A DNA stretch of 64,000 nt from assembly GCA_963971285.1 (NCBI GenBank), contig OZ020249.1, positions 10,094,256 through 10,158,255 of the forward strand. Reading direction: 5' to 3'. This DNA comes from Astropecten irregularis (taxonomy: Eukaryota; Echinodermata; Asteroidea; Paxillosida; Astropectinidae). The notes under the pieces are model-generated. The model searched no databases and had not been told where the DNA came from. It saw only the letters and a program-made list of their open reading frames with translations. The position numbers and the translations under genes are program-made. Below, piece after piece: positions 28,201-42,997 of the stretch (its first letter is position 1; every line of letters starts with the position of its first letter).

Positions 28201-31200
28201 ATTGGACAGCGCGCTGTCATATATGATACACATACAGTGTAGAACGTCATAACATGATATATATAAATCAATACAGATTTCGCTATGCAGGGCGACTTCA
28301 GGTTCAAACATTCAGATCTATGATCTACACTGAAAATAAAAAGACACACGTGTGTAATTTTGTTTTTCCTGAGTTTGCCCCAGAAATGAGCAGGCAGATT
28401 TCAAAGATCGTATTCAATATATAGAATTAGACTGCCTGCTGCCATATATAATGCACATACAGTGTAGAACGTCATAACATGATATATAAATCATTGCAGA
28501 TTTCGCTATGCAGGGCGACTTCAGGTTCAAAAATTCAGATCTATGATCTAGACTGAAAATAAAAAGACACGTGTAATTTTGTTTTTCCTGAGTTTGCCCA
28601 AGAAATCATCAGCCAGATGTCAAAGATCGTGCTCAAAATATAGGATTTGAAAAATCCTCATGCGCTTTAACAATGCATGGTCCCATGCACAAACCCATGC
28701 ACGAAGGTGTAAACTAGACCTAATCTTACTGACTATGACAAACATAATCCAAGACCATTTCATGTCAAAACTAATTTTTGTCCACGCAGGCTCTACGGGC
28801 TTGCCTATAAGCGTGGCATGAGCCAGTCGTCTGGCATAGTCAGTGACATATGGTCAGGTTCCCAGCCTTCGTAATATGGTTTGTATATGGGCTCATAGCT
28901 AAACCGCGTTAGGATTTTTTTAGGAGGAGGATTTCGCTAAGCAGGGCGACTTCAGTTTCAAAAATTCAGATCTATGATCTACACTGAAAAAAAAAAGACA
29001 CGTGTAATTTTGTTTTTCCTGAGTTTGCCCCAGAAATGAGCAGGCAGATTCCAAAGATCGTGTTCGAAATATAGGATTGGACAGCGCGCTGTTTATATGA
29101 TACACATACAGTGTAGAACGTCATAACATGATATATAAATCATTACAGATTTCGGTATACAGGGCGACTTCAGTTTCAAAAATTCAGATCTATGATCTAC
29201 ACTGAAAATAAAAAGACATGTGTAATTTTGTTTTTCCTGAATGTTCCCCAGAAATGAGCAGGCAGTTTTCAAAGATTGGCTTCAAAACATAGGATTAGGC
29301 TGCGAGCTGCCATATTATAATACACATACAGTGTAGCACGTCATAACGTGATTTATAAAACATTGCAGATTTCGCTAAGCAGGGCGACTTCAGGTTCAAA
29401 AATTCAGATATATGATCTACACTGAAAATAAAAAGACACGTGTAATTTTGTTTTTCCTGAATTTTCCCCAGTAATGAGCAGGCAGTTTTCAAAGATCATG
29501 TTCAAAATATAGGATTTGACCGCGCGCTGCCATACACATACAGTGTAGAACGTCATAACATGATATTTACATCATTACAGATTTCGCTAAGCAGGGCGAC
29601 TTCAGTTTCAAAAATTCAGATCTATGATCTACACTGAAAATAAAAAGACACGTGTAATTTTGATTTTCCTGAGTTTGCCCCAGAAATGAGCAGGCAGATT
29701 CCAAAGATCGTGTTCGAAATATAGGATTGGACAGCGCGCTGTCATATATGATACACATACAGTGTAGAACGTCATAACATGATATATATAAATCAATACA
29801 GATTTCGCTATGCAGGGCGACTTCAGGTTCAAACATTCAGATCTATGATCTACACTGAAAATAAAAAGACACACGTGTGTAATTTTGTTTTTCCTGAGTT
29901 TGCCCCAGAAATGAGCAGGCAGATTTCAAAGATCGTATTCAATATATAGAATTAGACTGCCTGCTGCCATATATAATACACATACAGTGTAAACCGGTAT
30001 TGCATGATATGTAAATCATTACAGATTTCGCTACGCAGGGCGACTTCAGTTTCAAAAATTCAGATCTATGATCTACACTGAAAATAAAAAGACACTTGTA
30101 ATTTTGATTTTCCTGAGTTTGCCCCAGAAATGAGCAGGCAGTTTTCAAAGATCGTATTCAATATATAGAATAAGACTGCCTGCTGCCATATATAATACAC
30201 ATACAGTGTAAACCGGTATTGCATGATATGTAAATCATTACAGATTTCGCTACGCAGGGCGACTTCAGTTTCAAAAATTCAGATCTATGATCTACACTGA
30301 AAATAAAAAGACACGAGTAATTTTGATTTTCCTGAGTTTGCCCCAGAAATGAGCAGGCAGATTCCAAAGATCGTGTTCGAAATATAGGATTGGACAGCGC
30401 GCTGTCATATATGATACACATACAGTGTAGAACGTCATAACATGATATATATAAATCAATACAGATTTCGCTATGCAGGGCGACTTCAGGTTCAAACATT
30501 CAGATCTATGATCTACACTGAAAATAAAAAGACACACGTGTGTAATTTTGTTTTTCCTGAGTTTGCCCCAGAAATGAGCAGGCAGATTTCAAAGATCGTA
30601 TTCAATATATAGAATTAGACTGCCTGCTGCCATATATAATGCACATACAGTGTAGAACGTCATAACATGATATATAAATCATTGCAGATTTCGCTATGCA
30701 GGGCGACTTCAGGTTCAAAAATTCAGATCTATGATCTAGACTGAAAATAAAAAGACACGTGTAATTTTGTTTTTCCTGAGTTTGCCCAAGAAATGAGCAG
30801 CCAGATGTCAAAGATCGTGCTCAAAATATAGAATTTGAAAAATCCTCATGCGCTTTAACAATGCATGGTCCCATGCACAAACCCATGCACGAAGGTGTAA
30901 ACTAGACCTAATCTTACTGACTATGACAAACATAATCCAAGACCATTTCATGTCAAAACTAATTTTTGTCCACGCAGGCTCTACGGGCTTGCCTATAAGC
31001 GTGGCATGAGCCAGTCGTCTGGCATAGTCAGTGACATATGGTCAGGTTCCCAGCCTTCGTAATATGGTTTGTATATGGGCTCATAGCTAAACCGCGTTAG
31101 GGTTTTTTTAGGAGGAGGATTTCGCTAAGCAGGGCGACTTCAGTTTCAAAAATTCAGATCTATGATCTACACTGAAAATAAAAAGACACGTGTAATTTTG

Positions 31201-33850
31201 TTTTTCCTGAGTTTGCCCCAGAAATGAGCAGGCAGATTCCAAAGATCGTGTTCGAAATATAGGATTGGACAGCGCGCTGTTTATATGATACACATACAGT
31301 GTAGAACGTCATAACATGATATATAAATCATTACAGATTTCGGTATACAGGGCGACTTCAGTTTCAAAAATTCAGATCTATGATCTACACTGAAAATAAA
31401 AAGACACGTGTAATTTTATTTTCCCTGAATTTTTCCCAGAAATGAGCAGGAAGTTTTCAAAGATCGGGTTCAAAATATATAGGATTAGGCTGCGTGCTGC
31501 CATATTATAATACACATACAGTGTAGCACGTCATAACGTGATTTATAAAACATTGCAGATTTCGCTAAGCAGGGCGACTTCAGGTTCAAAAATTCAGATA
31601 TATGATCTACACTGAAAATAAAAAGACACGTGTAATTTTGTTTTTCCTGAATTTTCCCCAGTAATGAGCAGGCAGTTTTCAAAGATCATGTTCAAAATAT
31701 AGGATTTGACCGCGCGCTGCCATACACATACAGTGTAGAACGTCATAACATGATATATAAATCATTACAGATTTCGGTATACAGGGCGACTTCAGTTTCA
31801 AAAATTCAGATCTATGATCTACACTGAAAATAAAAAGACACGTGTAATTTTGTTTTTCCTGAATTTTCCCCAGAAATGAGCAGGCAGATTCCAAAGATCG
31901 TGTTCGAAATATAGGATTTGACCGCGCGCTGCCATACACATACAGTGTAGAACGTCATAACATGATATATAAATCATTACAGATTTCGGTATACAGGGCG
32001 ACTTCAGTTTCAAAAATTCAGATCTATGATCTACACTGAAAATAAAAAGACACGTGTAATTTTGTTTTTCCTGAATTTTCCCCAGAAATGAGCAGGCAGA
32101 TTTCAAAGATCGTATTCAATATATAGAATTAGACTGCCTGCTGCCATATATAATGCACATACAGTGTAGAACGTCATAACATGATATATAAATCATTGCA
32201 GATTTCGCTATGCAGGGCGACTTCAGGTTCAAAAATTCAGATCTATGATCTAGACTGAAAATAAAAAGACACGTGTAATTTTGTTTTTCCTGAGTTTGCC
32301 CAAGAAATCATCAGCCAGATGTCAAAGATCGTGCTCAAAATATAGGATTTGAAAAATCCTCATGCGCTTTAACAATGCATGGTCCCATGCACAAACCCAT
32401 GCACGAAGGTGTAAACTAGACCTAATCTTACTGACTATGACAAACATAATCCAAGACCATTTCATGTCAAAACTAATTTTTGTCCACGCAGGCTCTACGG
32501 GCTTGCCTATAAGCGTGGCATGAGCCAGTCGTCTGGCATAGTCAGTGACATATGGTCAGGTTCCCAGCCTTCGTAATATGGTTTGTATATGGGCTCATAG
32601 CTAAACCGCGTTAGGATTTTTTTAGGAGGAGGATTTCGCTAAGCAGGGCGACTTCAGTTTCAAAAATTCAGATCTATGATCTACACTGAAAAAAAAAAGA
32701 CACGTGTAATTTTGTTTTTCCTGAGTTTGCCCCAGAAATGAGCAGGCAGATTCCAAAGATCGTGTTCGAAATATAGGATTGGACAGCGCGCTGTTTATAT
32801 GATACACATACAGTGTAGAACGTCATAACATGATATATAAATCATTACAGATTTCGGTATACAGGGCGACTTCAGTTTCAAAAATTCAGATCTATGATCT
32901 ACACTGAAAATAAAAAGACATGTGTAATTTTGTTTTTCCTGAATGTTCCCCAGAAATGAGCAGGCAGTTTTCAAAGATTGGCTTCAAAACATAGGATTAG
33001 GCTGCGAGCTGCCATATTATAATACACATACAGTGTAGCACGTCATAACGTGATTTATAAAACATTGCAGATTTCGCTAAGCAGGGCGACTTCAGGTTCA
33101 AAAATTCAGATATATGATCTACACTGAAAATAAAAAGACACGTGTAATTTTGTTTTTCCTGAATTTTCCCCAGTAATGAGCAGGCAGTTTTCAAAGATCA
33201 TGTTCAAAATATAGGATTTGACCGCGCGCTGCCATACACATACAGTGTAGAACGTCATAACATGATATTTACATCATTACAGATTTCGCTAAGCAGGGCG
33301 ACTTCAGTTTCAAAAATTCAGATCTATGATCTACACTGAAAATAAAAAGACACGTGTAATTTTGATTTTCCTGAGTTTGCCCCAGAAATGAGCAGGCAGA
33401 TTCCAAAGATCGTGTTCGAAATATAGGATTGGACAGCGCGCTGTCATATATGATACACATACAGTGTAGAACGTCATAACATGATATATATAAATCAATA
33501 CAGATTTCGCTATGCAGGGCGACTTCAGGTTCAAACATTCAGATCTATGATCTACACTGAAAATAAAAAGACACACGTGTGTAATTTTGTTTTTCCTGAG
33601 TTTGCCCCAGAAATGAGCAGGCAGATTTCAAAGATCGTATTCAATATATAGAATTAGACTGCCTGCTGCCATATATAATACACATACAGTGTAAACCGGT
33701 ATTGCATGATATGTAAATCATTACAGATTTCGCTACGCAGGGCGACTTCAGTTTCAAAAATTCAGATCTATGATCTACACTGAAAATAAAAAGACACTTG
33801 TAATTTTGATTTTCCTGAGTTTGCCCCAGAAATGAGCAGGCAGTTTTCAA
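25218..33850 (+). repeat. 2.7-kb block repeated 5,890 bp apart
   Basis: Monomers from about 25,218 to 27,960 match those from 31,108 to 33,850 at a constant 5890-bp offset. They include a run found only in these two places, where the GAATTTTCCCCAGTAATGAG monomer is followed by a GAATTTTCCCCAGAAATGAG monomer carrying GCAGATTCCAAAG. Confidence 0.8.
26732..31107 (+). repeat. 2,188-bp tandem duplication
   Basis: The unit 26,732-28,919 is followed directly by 28,920-31,107 with the same order of monomers. Both carry GACACGAGTAATT (near 28,123 and 30,311), a loss of the usual CACGTG not seen elsewhere. The unit is one spacer monomer plus eight plain ones. The second copy ends in a spacer of a different flank subtype, so the right junction was altered. 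Confidence 0.85.
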
Positions 33851-34459
33851 AGATCGTATTCAATATATAGAATAAGACTGCCTGCTGCCATATATAATAC
33901 ACATACAGTGTAAACCGGTATTGCATGATATGTAAATCATTACAGATTTCGCTACGCAGGGCGACTTCAGTTTCAAAAATTCAGATCTATGATCTACACT
34001 GAAAATAAAAAGACACTTGTAATTTTGATTTTCCTGAGTTTGCCCCAGAAATGAGCAGGCAGTTTTCAAAGATCGTATTCAATATATAGAATAAGACTGC
34101 CTGCTGCCATATATAATACACATACAGTGTAAACCGGTATTGCATGATATGTAAATCATTACAGATTTCGCTACGCAGGGCGACTTCAGTTTCAAAAATT
34201 CAGATCTATGATCTACACTGAAAATAAAAAGACACGTGTAATTTTGATTTTCCTGAGTTTGCCCCAGAAATGAGCAGGCAGATTCCAAAGATCGTGTTCG
34301 AAATATAGGATTGGACAGCGCGCTGTCATATATGATACACATACAGTGTAGAACGTCATAACATGATATATATAAATCAATACAGATTTCGCTATGCAGG
34401 GCGACTTCAGGTTCAAACATTCAGATCTATGATCTACACTGAAAATAAAAAGACACACG

Positions 34460-37400
34460 TGTGTAATTTTGTTTTTCCTGAGTTTGCCCCAGAAATGAGC
34501 AGGCAGATTTCAAAGATCGTATTCAATATATAGAATTAGACTGCCTGCTGCCATATATAATGCACATACAGTGTAGAACGTCATAACATGATATATAAAT
34601 CATTGCAGATTTCGCTATGCAGGGCGACTTCAGGTTCAAAAATTCAGATCTATGATCTAGACTGAAAATAAAAAGACACGTGTAATTTTGTTTTTCCTGA
34701 GTTTGCCCAAGAAATGAGCAGCCAGATGTCAAAGATCGTGCTCAAAATATAGAATTTGAAAAATCCTCATGCGCTTTAACAATGCATGGTCCCATGCACA
34801 AACCCATGCACGAAGGTGTAAACTAGACCTAATCTTACTGACTATGACAAACATAATCCAAGACCATTTCATGTCAAAACTAATTTTTGTCCACGCAGGC
34901 TCTACGGGCTTGCCTATAAGCGTGGCATGAGCCAGTCGTCTGGCATAGTCAGTGACATATGGTCAGGTTCCCAGCCTTCGTAATATGGTTTGTATATGGG
35001 CTCATAGCTAAACCGCGTTAGGGTTTTTTTAGGAGGAGGATTTCGCTAAGCAGGGCGACTTCAGTTTCAAAAATTCAGATCTATGATCTACACTGAAAAT
35101 AAAAAGACACGTGTAATTTTGTTTTTCCTGAGTTTGCCCCAGAAATGAGCAGGCAGATTCCAAAGATCGTGTTCGAAATATTGGATTGGACAGCGCGCTG
35201 TTTATATGATACACATACAGTGTAGAACGTCATAACATGATATATAAATCATTACAGATTTCGGTATACAGGGCGACTTCAGTTTCAAAAATTCAGATCT
35301 ATGATCTACACTGAAAATAAAAAGACACGTGTAATTTTATTTTCCCTGAATTTTTCCCAGAAATTAGCAGGAAGTTTTCAAAGATCGGGTTCAAAATATA
35401 TAGGATTAGGCTGCGTGCTGCCATATTATAATACACATACAGTGTAGCACGTCATAACGTGATTTATAAAACATTGCAGATTTCGCTAAGCAGGGCGAGT
35501 TCAGGTTCAAAAATTCAGATATATGATCTACACTGAAAATAAAAAGGAACGTGTAATTTTGTTTTTCCTGAGTTTGCCCCAGAAATGAGCAGGCAGATTC
35601 CAAAGATCGTGTTCGAAATATAGGATTTGACCGCGCGCTGCCATACATATACAGTGTAGAACGTCATAACATGATATATAAATCATTACAGATTTCGGTA
35701 TACAGGGCGACTTCAGTTTCAAAAATTCAGATCTATGATCTACACTGAAAATAAAAAGACACGTGTAATTTTGTTTTTCCTGAATTTTCCCCAGAAATGA
35801 GCAGGCAGATTTCAAAGATCGTATTCAATATATAGAATTAGACTGCCTGCTGCCATATATAATGCACATACAGTGTAGAACGTCATAACATGATATATAA
35901 ATCATTGCAGATTTCGCTATGCAGGGCGACTTCAGGTTCAAAAATTCAGATCTATGATCTAGACTGAAAATAAAAAGACACGTGTAATTTTGTTTTTCCT
36001 GAGTTTGCCCAAGAAATCATCAGCCAGATGTCAAAGATCGTGCTCAAAATATAGGATTTGAAAAATCCTCATGCGCTTTAACAATGCATGGTCCCATGCA
36101 CAAACCCATGCACGAAGGTGTAAACTAGACCTAATCTTACTGACTATGACAAACATAATCCAAGACCATTTCATGTCAAAACTAATTTTTGTCCACGCAG
36201 GCTCTACGGGCTTGCCTATAAGCGTGGCATGAGCCAGTCGTCTGGCATAGTCAGTGACATATGGTCAGGTTCCCAGCCTTCGTAATATGGTTTGTATATG
36301 GGCTCATAGCTAAACCGCGTTAGGGTTTTTTTAGGAGGAGGATTTCGCTAAGCAGGGCGACTTCAGTTTCAAAAATTCAGATCTATGATCTACACTGAAA
36401 ATAAAAAGACACGTGTAATTTTGTTTTTCCTGAGTTTGCCCCAGAAATGAGCAGGCAGATTCCAAAGATCGTGTTCGAAATATAGGATTGGACAGCGCGC
36501 TGTTTATATGATACACATACAGTGTAGAACGTCATAACATGATATATAAATCATTACAGATTTCGGTATACAGGGCGACTTCAGTTTCAAAAATTCAGAT
36601 CTATGATCTACACTGAAAATAAAAAGACACGTGTAATTTTATTTTCCCTGAATTTTTCCCAGAAATTAGCAGGAAGTTTTCAAAGATCGGGTTCAAAATA
36701 TATAGGATTAGGCTGCGTGCTGCCATATTATAATACACATACAGTGTAGCACGTCATAACGTGATTTATAAAACATTGCAGATTTCGCTAAGCAGGGCGA
36801 GTTCAGGTTCAAAAATTCAGATATATGATCTACACTGAAAATAAAAAGGAACGTGTAATTTTGTTTTTCCTGAGTTTGCCCCAGAAATGAGCAGGCAGAT
36901 TCCAAAGATCGTGTTCGAAATATAGGATTTGACCGCGCGCTGCCATACACATACAGTGTAGAACGTCATAACATGATATATAAATCATTACAGATTTCGG
37001 TATACAGGGCGACTTCAGTTTCAAAAATTCAGATCTATGATCTACACTGAAAATAAAAAGACACGTGTAATTTTGTTTTTCCTGAATTTTCCCCAGAAAT
37101 GAGCAGGCAGATTTCAAAGATCGTATTCAATATATAGAATTAGACTGCCTGCTGCCATATATAATGCACATACAGTGTAGAACGTCATAACATGATATAT
37201 AAATCATTGCAGATTTCGCTATGCAGGGCGACTTCAGGTTCAAAAATTCAGATCTATGATCTAGACTGAAAATAAAAAGACACGTGTAATTTTGTTTTTC
37301 CTGAGTTTGCCCAAGAAATCATCAGCCAGATGTCAAAGATCGTGCTCAAAATATAGGATTTGAAAAATCCTCATGCGCTTTAACAATGCATGGTCCCATG

Positions 37401-40400
37401 CACAAACCCATGCACGAAGGTGTAAACTAGACCTAATCTTACTGACTATGACAAACATAATCCGAGACCATTTCATGTCAAAACTAATTTTTGTCCACGC
37501 AGGCTCTACGGGCTTGCCTATAAGCGTGGCATGAGCCAGTCGTCTGGCATAGTCAGTGACATATGGTCAGGTTCCCAGCCTTCGTAATATGGTTTGTATA
37601 TGGGCTCATAGCTAAACCGCGTTAGGATTTTTTTAGGAGGAGGATTTCGCTAAGCAGGGCGACTTCAGTTTCAAAAATTCAGATCTATGATCTACACTGA
37701 AAAAAAAAAGACACGTGTAATTTTGTTTTTCCTGAGTTTGCCCCAGAAATGAGCAGGCAGATTCCAAAGATCGTGTTCGAAATATAGGATTGGACAGCGC
37801 GCTGTTTATATGATACACATACAGTGTAGAACGTCATAACATGATATATAAATCATTACAGATTTCGGTATACAGGGCGACTTCAGTTTCAAAAATTCAG
37901 ATCTATGATCTACACTGAAAATAAAAAGACATGTGTAATTTTGTTTTTCCTGAATGTTCCCCAGAAATGAGCAGGCAGTTTTCAAAGATTGGCTTCAAAA
38001 CATAGGATTAGGCTGCGAGCTGCCATATTATAATACACATACAGTGTAGCACGTCATAACGTGATTTATAAAACATTGCAGATTTCGCTAAGCAGGGCGA
38101 CTTCAGGTTCAAAAATTCAGATATATGATCTACACTGAAAATAAAAAGACACGTGTAATTTTGTTTTTCCTGAATTTTCCCCAGTAATGAGCAGGCAGTT
38201 TTCAAAGATCATGTTCAAAATATAGGATTTGACCGCGCGCTGCCATACACATACAGTGTAGAACGTCATAACATGATATTTACATCATTACAGATTTCGC
38301 TAAGCAGGGCGACTTCAGTTTCAAAAATTCAGATCTATGATCTACACTGAAAATAAAAAGACACGTGTAATTTTGATTTTCCTGAGTTTGCCCCAGAAAT
38401 GAGCAGGCAGATTCCAAAGATCGTGTTCGAAATATAGGATTGGACAGCGCGCTGTCATACACATACAGTGTAGAACGTCATAACATGATATATAAATCAT
38501 TACAGATTTCGGTATACAGGGCGACTTCAGTTTCAAAAATTCAGATCTATGATCTACACTGAAAATAAAAAGACACGTGTAATTTTGTTTTTCCTGAGTT
38601 TGCCCCAGAAATGAGCAGGCAGATTCCAAAGATCGTGTTCGAAATATAGGATTGGACAGCGCGCTGTCATATATGATACACATACAGTGTAGAACGTCAT
38701 AACATGATATATATAAATCAATACAGATTTCGCTATGCAGGGCGACTTCAGGTTCAAACATTCAGATCTATGATCTACACTGAAAATGAAAAAAACACGT
38801 GTGTAATTTTGTTTTTCCTGAGTTTGCCCCAGAAATGAGCAGGCAGATTTCAAAGATCGTATTCAATATATAGAATTAGACTGCCTGCTGCCATATATAA
38901 TGCACATACAGTGTAGAACGTCATAACATGATATATAAATCATTGCAGATTTCGCTATGCAGGGCGACTTCAGGTTCAAAAATTCAGATCTATGATCTAG
39001 ACTGAAAATAAAAAGACACGTGTAATTTTGTTTTTCCTGAGTTTGCCCAAGAAATGAGCAGCCAGATGTCAAAGATCGTGCTCAAAATATAGAATTTGAA
39101 AAATCCTCATGCGCTTTAACAATGCATGGTCCCATGCACAAACCCATGCACGAAGGTGTAAACTAGACCTAATCTTACTGACTATGACAAACATAATCCA
39201 AGACCATTTCATGTCAAAACTAATTTTTGTCCACGCAGGCTCTACGGGCTTGCCTATAAGCGTGGCATGAGCCAGTCGTCTGGCATAGTCAGTGACATAT
39301 GGTCAGGTTCCCAGCCTTCGTAATATGGTTTGTATATGGGCTCATAGCTAAACCGCGTTAGGGTTTTTTTAGGAGGAGGATTTCGCTAAGCAGGGCGACT
39401 TCAGTTTCAAAAATTCAGATCTATGATCTACACTGAAAATAAAAAGACACGTGTAATTTTGTTTTTCCTGAGTTTGCCCCAGAAATGAGCAGGCAGATTC
39501 CAAAGATCGTGTTCGAAATATTGGATTGGACAGCGCGCTGTTTATATGATACACATACAGTGTAGAACGTCATAACATGATATATAAATCATTACAGATT
39601 TCGGTATACAGGGCGACTTCAGTTTCAAAAATTCAGATCTATGATCTACACTGAAAATAAAAAGACACGTGTAATTTTATTTTCCCTGAATTTTTCCCAG
39701 AAATTAGCAGGAAGTTTTCAAAGATCGGGTTCAAAATATATAGGATTAGGCTGCGTGCTGCCATATTATAATACACATACAGTGTAGCACGTCATAACGT
39801 GATTTATAAAACATTGCAGATTTCGCTAAGCAGGGCGAGTTCAGGTTCAAAAATTCAGATATATGATCTACACTGAAAATAAAAAGGAACGTGTAATTTT
39901 GTTTTTCCTGAGTTTGCCCCAGAAATGAGCAGGCAGATTCCAAAGATCGTGTTCGAAATATAGGATTTGACCGCGCGCTGCCATACATATACAGTGTAGA
40001 ACGTCATAACATGATATATAAATCATTACAGATTTCGGTATACAGGGCGACTTCAGTTTCAAAAATTCAGATCTATGATCTACACTGAAAATAAAAAGAC
40101 ACGTGTAATTTTGTTTTTCCTGAATTTTCCCCAGAAATGAGCAGGCAGATTTCAAAGATCGTATTCAATATATAGAATTAGACTGCCTGCTGCCATATAT
40201 AATGCACATACAGTGTAGAACGTCATAACATGATATATAAATCATTGCAGATTTCGCTATGCAGGGCGACTTCAGGTTCAAAAATTCAGATCTATGATCT
40301 AGACTGAAAATAAAAAGACACGTGTAATTTTGTTTTTCCTGAGTTTGCCCAAGAAATCATCAGCCAGATGTCAAAGATCGTGCTCAAAATATAGGATTTG

Positions 40401-42997
40401 AAAAATCCTCATGCGCTTTAACAATGCATGGTCCCATGCACAAACCCATGCACGAAGGTGTAAACTAGACCTAATCTTACTGACTATGACAAACATAATC
40501 CAAGACCATTTCATGTCAAAACTAATTTTTGTCCACGCAGGCTCTACGGGCTTGCCTATAAGCGTGGCATGAGCCAGTCGTCTGGCATAGTCAGTGACAT
40601 ATGGTCAGGTTCCCAGCCTTCGTAATATGGTTTGTATATGGGCTCATAGCTAAACCGCGTTAGGGTTTTTTTAGGAGGAGGATTTCGCTAAGCAGGGCGA
40701 CTTCAGTTTCAAAAATTCAGATCTATGATCTACACTGAAAATAAAAAGACACGTGTAATTTTGTTTTTCCTGAGTTTGCCCCAGAAATGAGCAGGCAGAT
40801 TCCAAAGATCGTGTTCGAAATATAGGATTGGACAGCGCGCTGTTTATATGATACACATACAGTGTAGAACGTCATAACATGATATATAAATCATTACAGA
40901 TTTCGGTATACAGGGCGACTTCAGTTTCAAAAATTCAGATCTATGATCTACACTGAAAATAAAAAGACACGTGTAATTTTATTTTCCCTGAATTTTTCCC
41001 AGAAATTAGCAGGAAGTTTTCAAAGATCGGGTTCAAAATATATAGGATTAGGCTGCGTGCTGCCATATTATAATACACATACAGTGTAGCACGTCATAAC
41101 GTGATTTATAAAACATTGCAGATTTCGCTAAGCAGGGCGAGTTCAGGTTCAAAAATTCAGATATATGATCTACACTGAAAATAAAAAGGAACGTGTAATT
41201 TTGTTTTTCCTGAGTTTGCCCCAGAAATGAGCAGGCAGATTCCAAAGATCGTGTTCGAAATATAGGATTTGACCGCGCGCTGCCATACACATACAGTGTA
41301 GAACGTCATAACATGATATATAAATCATTACAGATTTCGGTATACAGGGCGACTTCAGTTTCAAAAATTCAGATCTATGATCTACACTGAAAATAAAAAG
41401 ACACGTGTAATTTTGTTTTTCCTGAATTTTCCCCAGAAATGAGCAGGCAGATTTCAAAGATCGTATTCAATATATAGAATTAGACTGCCTGCTGCCATAT
41501 ATAATGCACATACAGTGTAGAACGTCATAACATGATATATAAATCATTGCAGATTTCGCTATGCAGGGCGACTTCAGGTTCAAAAATTCAGATCTATGAT
41601 CTAGACTGAAAATAAAAAGACACGTGTAATTTTGTTTTTCCTGAGTTTGCCCAAGAAATCATCAGCCAGATGTCAAAGATCGTGCTCAAAATATAGGATT
41701 TGAAAAATCCTCATGCGCTTTAACAATGCATGGTCCCATGCACAAACCCATGCACGAAGGTGTAAACTAGACCTAATCTTACTGACTATGACAAACATAA
41801 TCCGAGACCATTTCATGTCAAAACTAATTTTTGTCCACGCAGGCTCTACGGGCTTGCCTATAAGCGTGGCATGAGCCAGTCGTCTGGCATAGTCAGTGAC
41901 ATATGGTCAGGTTCCCAGCCTTCGTAATATGGTTTGTATATGGGCTCATAGCTAAACCGCGTTAGGATTTTTTTAGGAGGAGGATTTCGCTAAGCAGGGC
42001 GACTTCAGTTTCAAAAATTCAGATCTATGATCTACACTGAAAAAAAAAAGACACGTGTAATTTTGTTTTTCCTGAGTTTGCCCCAGAAATGAGCAGGCAG
42101 ATTCCAAAGATCGTGTTCGAAATATAGGATTGGACAGCGCGCTGTTTATATGATACACATACAGTGTAGAACGTCATAACATGATATATAAATCATTACA
42201 GATTTCGGTATACAGGGCGACTTCAGTTTCAAAAATTCAGATCTATGATCTACACTGAAAATAAAAAGACATGTGTAATTTTGTTTTTCCTGAATGTTCC
42301 CCAGAAATGAGCAGGCAGTTTTCAAAGATTGGCTTCAAAACATAGGATTAGGCTGCGAGCTGCCATATTATAATACACATACAGTGTAGCACGTCATAAC
42401 GTGATTTATAAAACATTGCAGATTTCGCTAAGCAGGGCGACTTCAGGTTCAAAAATTCAGATATATGATCTACACTGAAAATAAAAAGACACGTGTAATT
42501 TTGTTTTTCCTGAATTTTCCCCAGTAATGAGCAGGCAGTTTTCAAAGATCATGTTCAAAATATAGGATTTGACCGCGCGCTGCCATACACATACAGTGTA
42601 GAACGTCATAACATGATATTTACATCATTACAGATTTCGCTAAGCAGGGCGACTTCAGTTTCAAAAATTCAGATCTATGATCTACACTGAAAATAAAAAG
42701 ACACGTGTAATTTTGATTTTCCTGAGTTTGCCCCAGAAATGAGCAGGCAGATTCCAAAGATCGTGTTCGAAATATAGGATTGGACAGCGCGCTGTCATAC
42801 ACATACAGTGTAGAACGTCATAACATGATATATAAATCATTACAGATTTCGGTATACAGGGCGACTTCAGTTTCAAAAATTCAGATCTATGATCTACACT
42901 GAAAATAAAAAGACACGTGTAATTTTGTTTTTCCTGAGTTTGCCCCAGAAATGAGCAGGCAGATTCCAAAGATCGTGTTCGAAATATAGGATTTGAC
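34460..42997 (+). repeat. 4,340-bp tandem duplication
   Basis: About 4.2 kb from 34,460 to 38,657 recurs from about 38,800 to 42,997, offset 4340 bp. Shared rare variants support this: AATATTGGATTGG near 35,177 and 39,517, CATACATATACAGTG near 35,642 and 39,982, and ATAATCCGAGACC near 37,460 and 41,800. Each copy spans three spacers (34,759, 36,061, 37,363 and 39,099, 40,401, 41,703). The blocks stop matching just after the last shared GGATT, where the first copy continues GGACAGC and the second TGACCGC. Confidence 0.88.
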
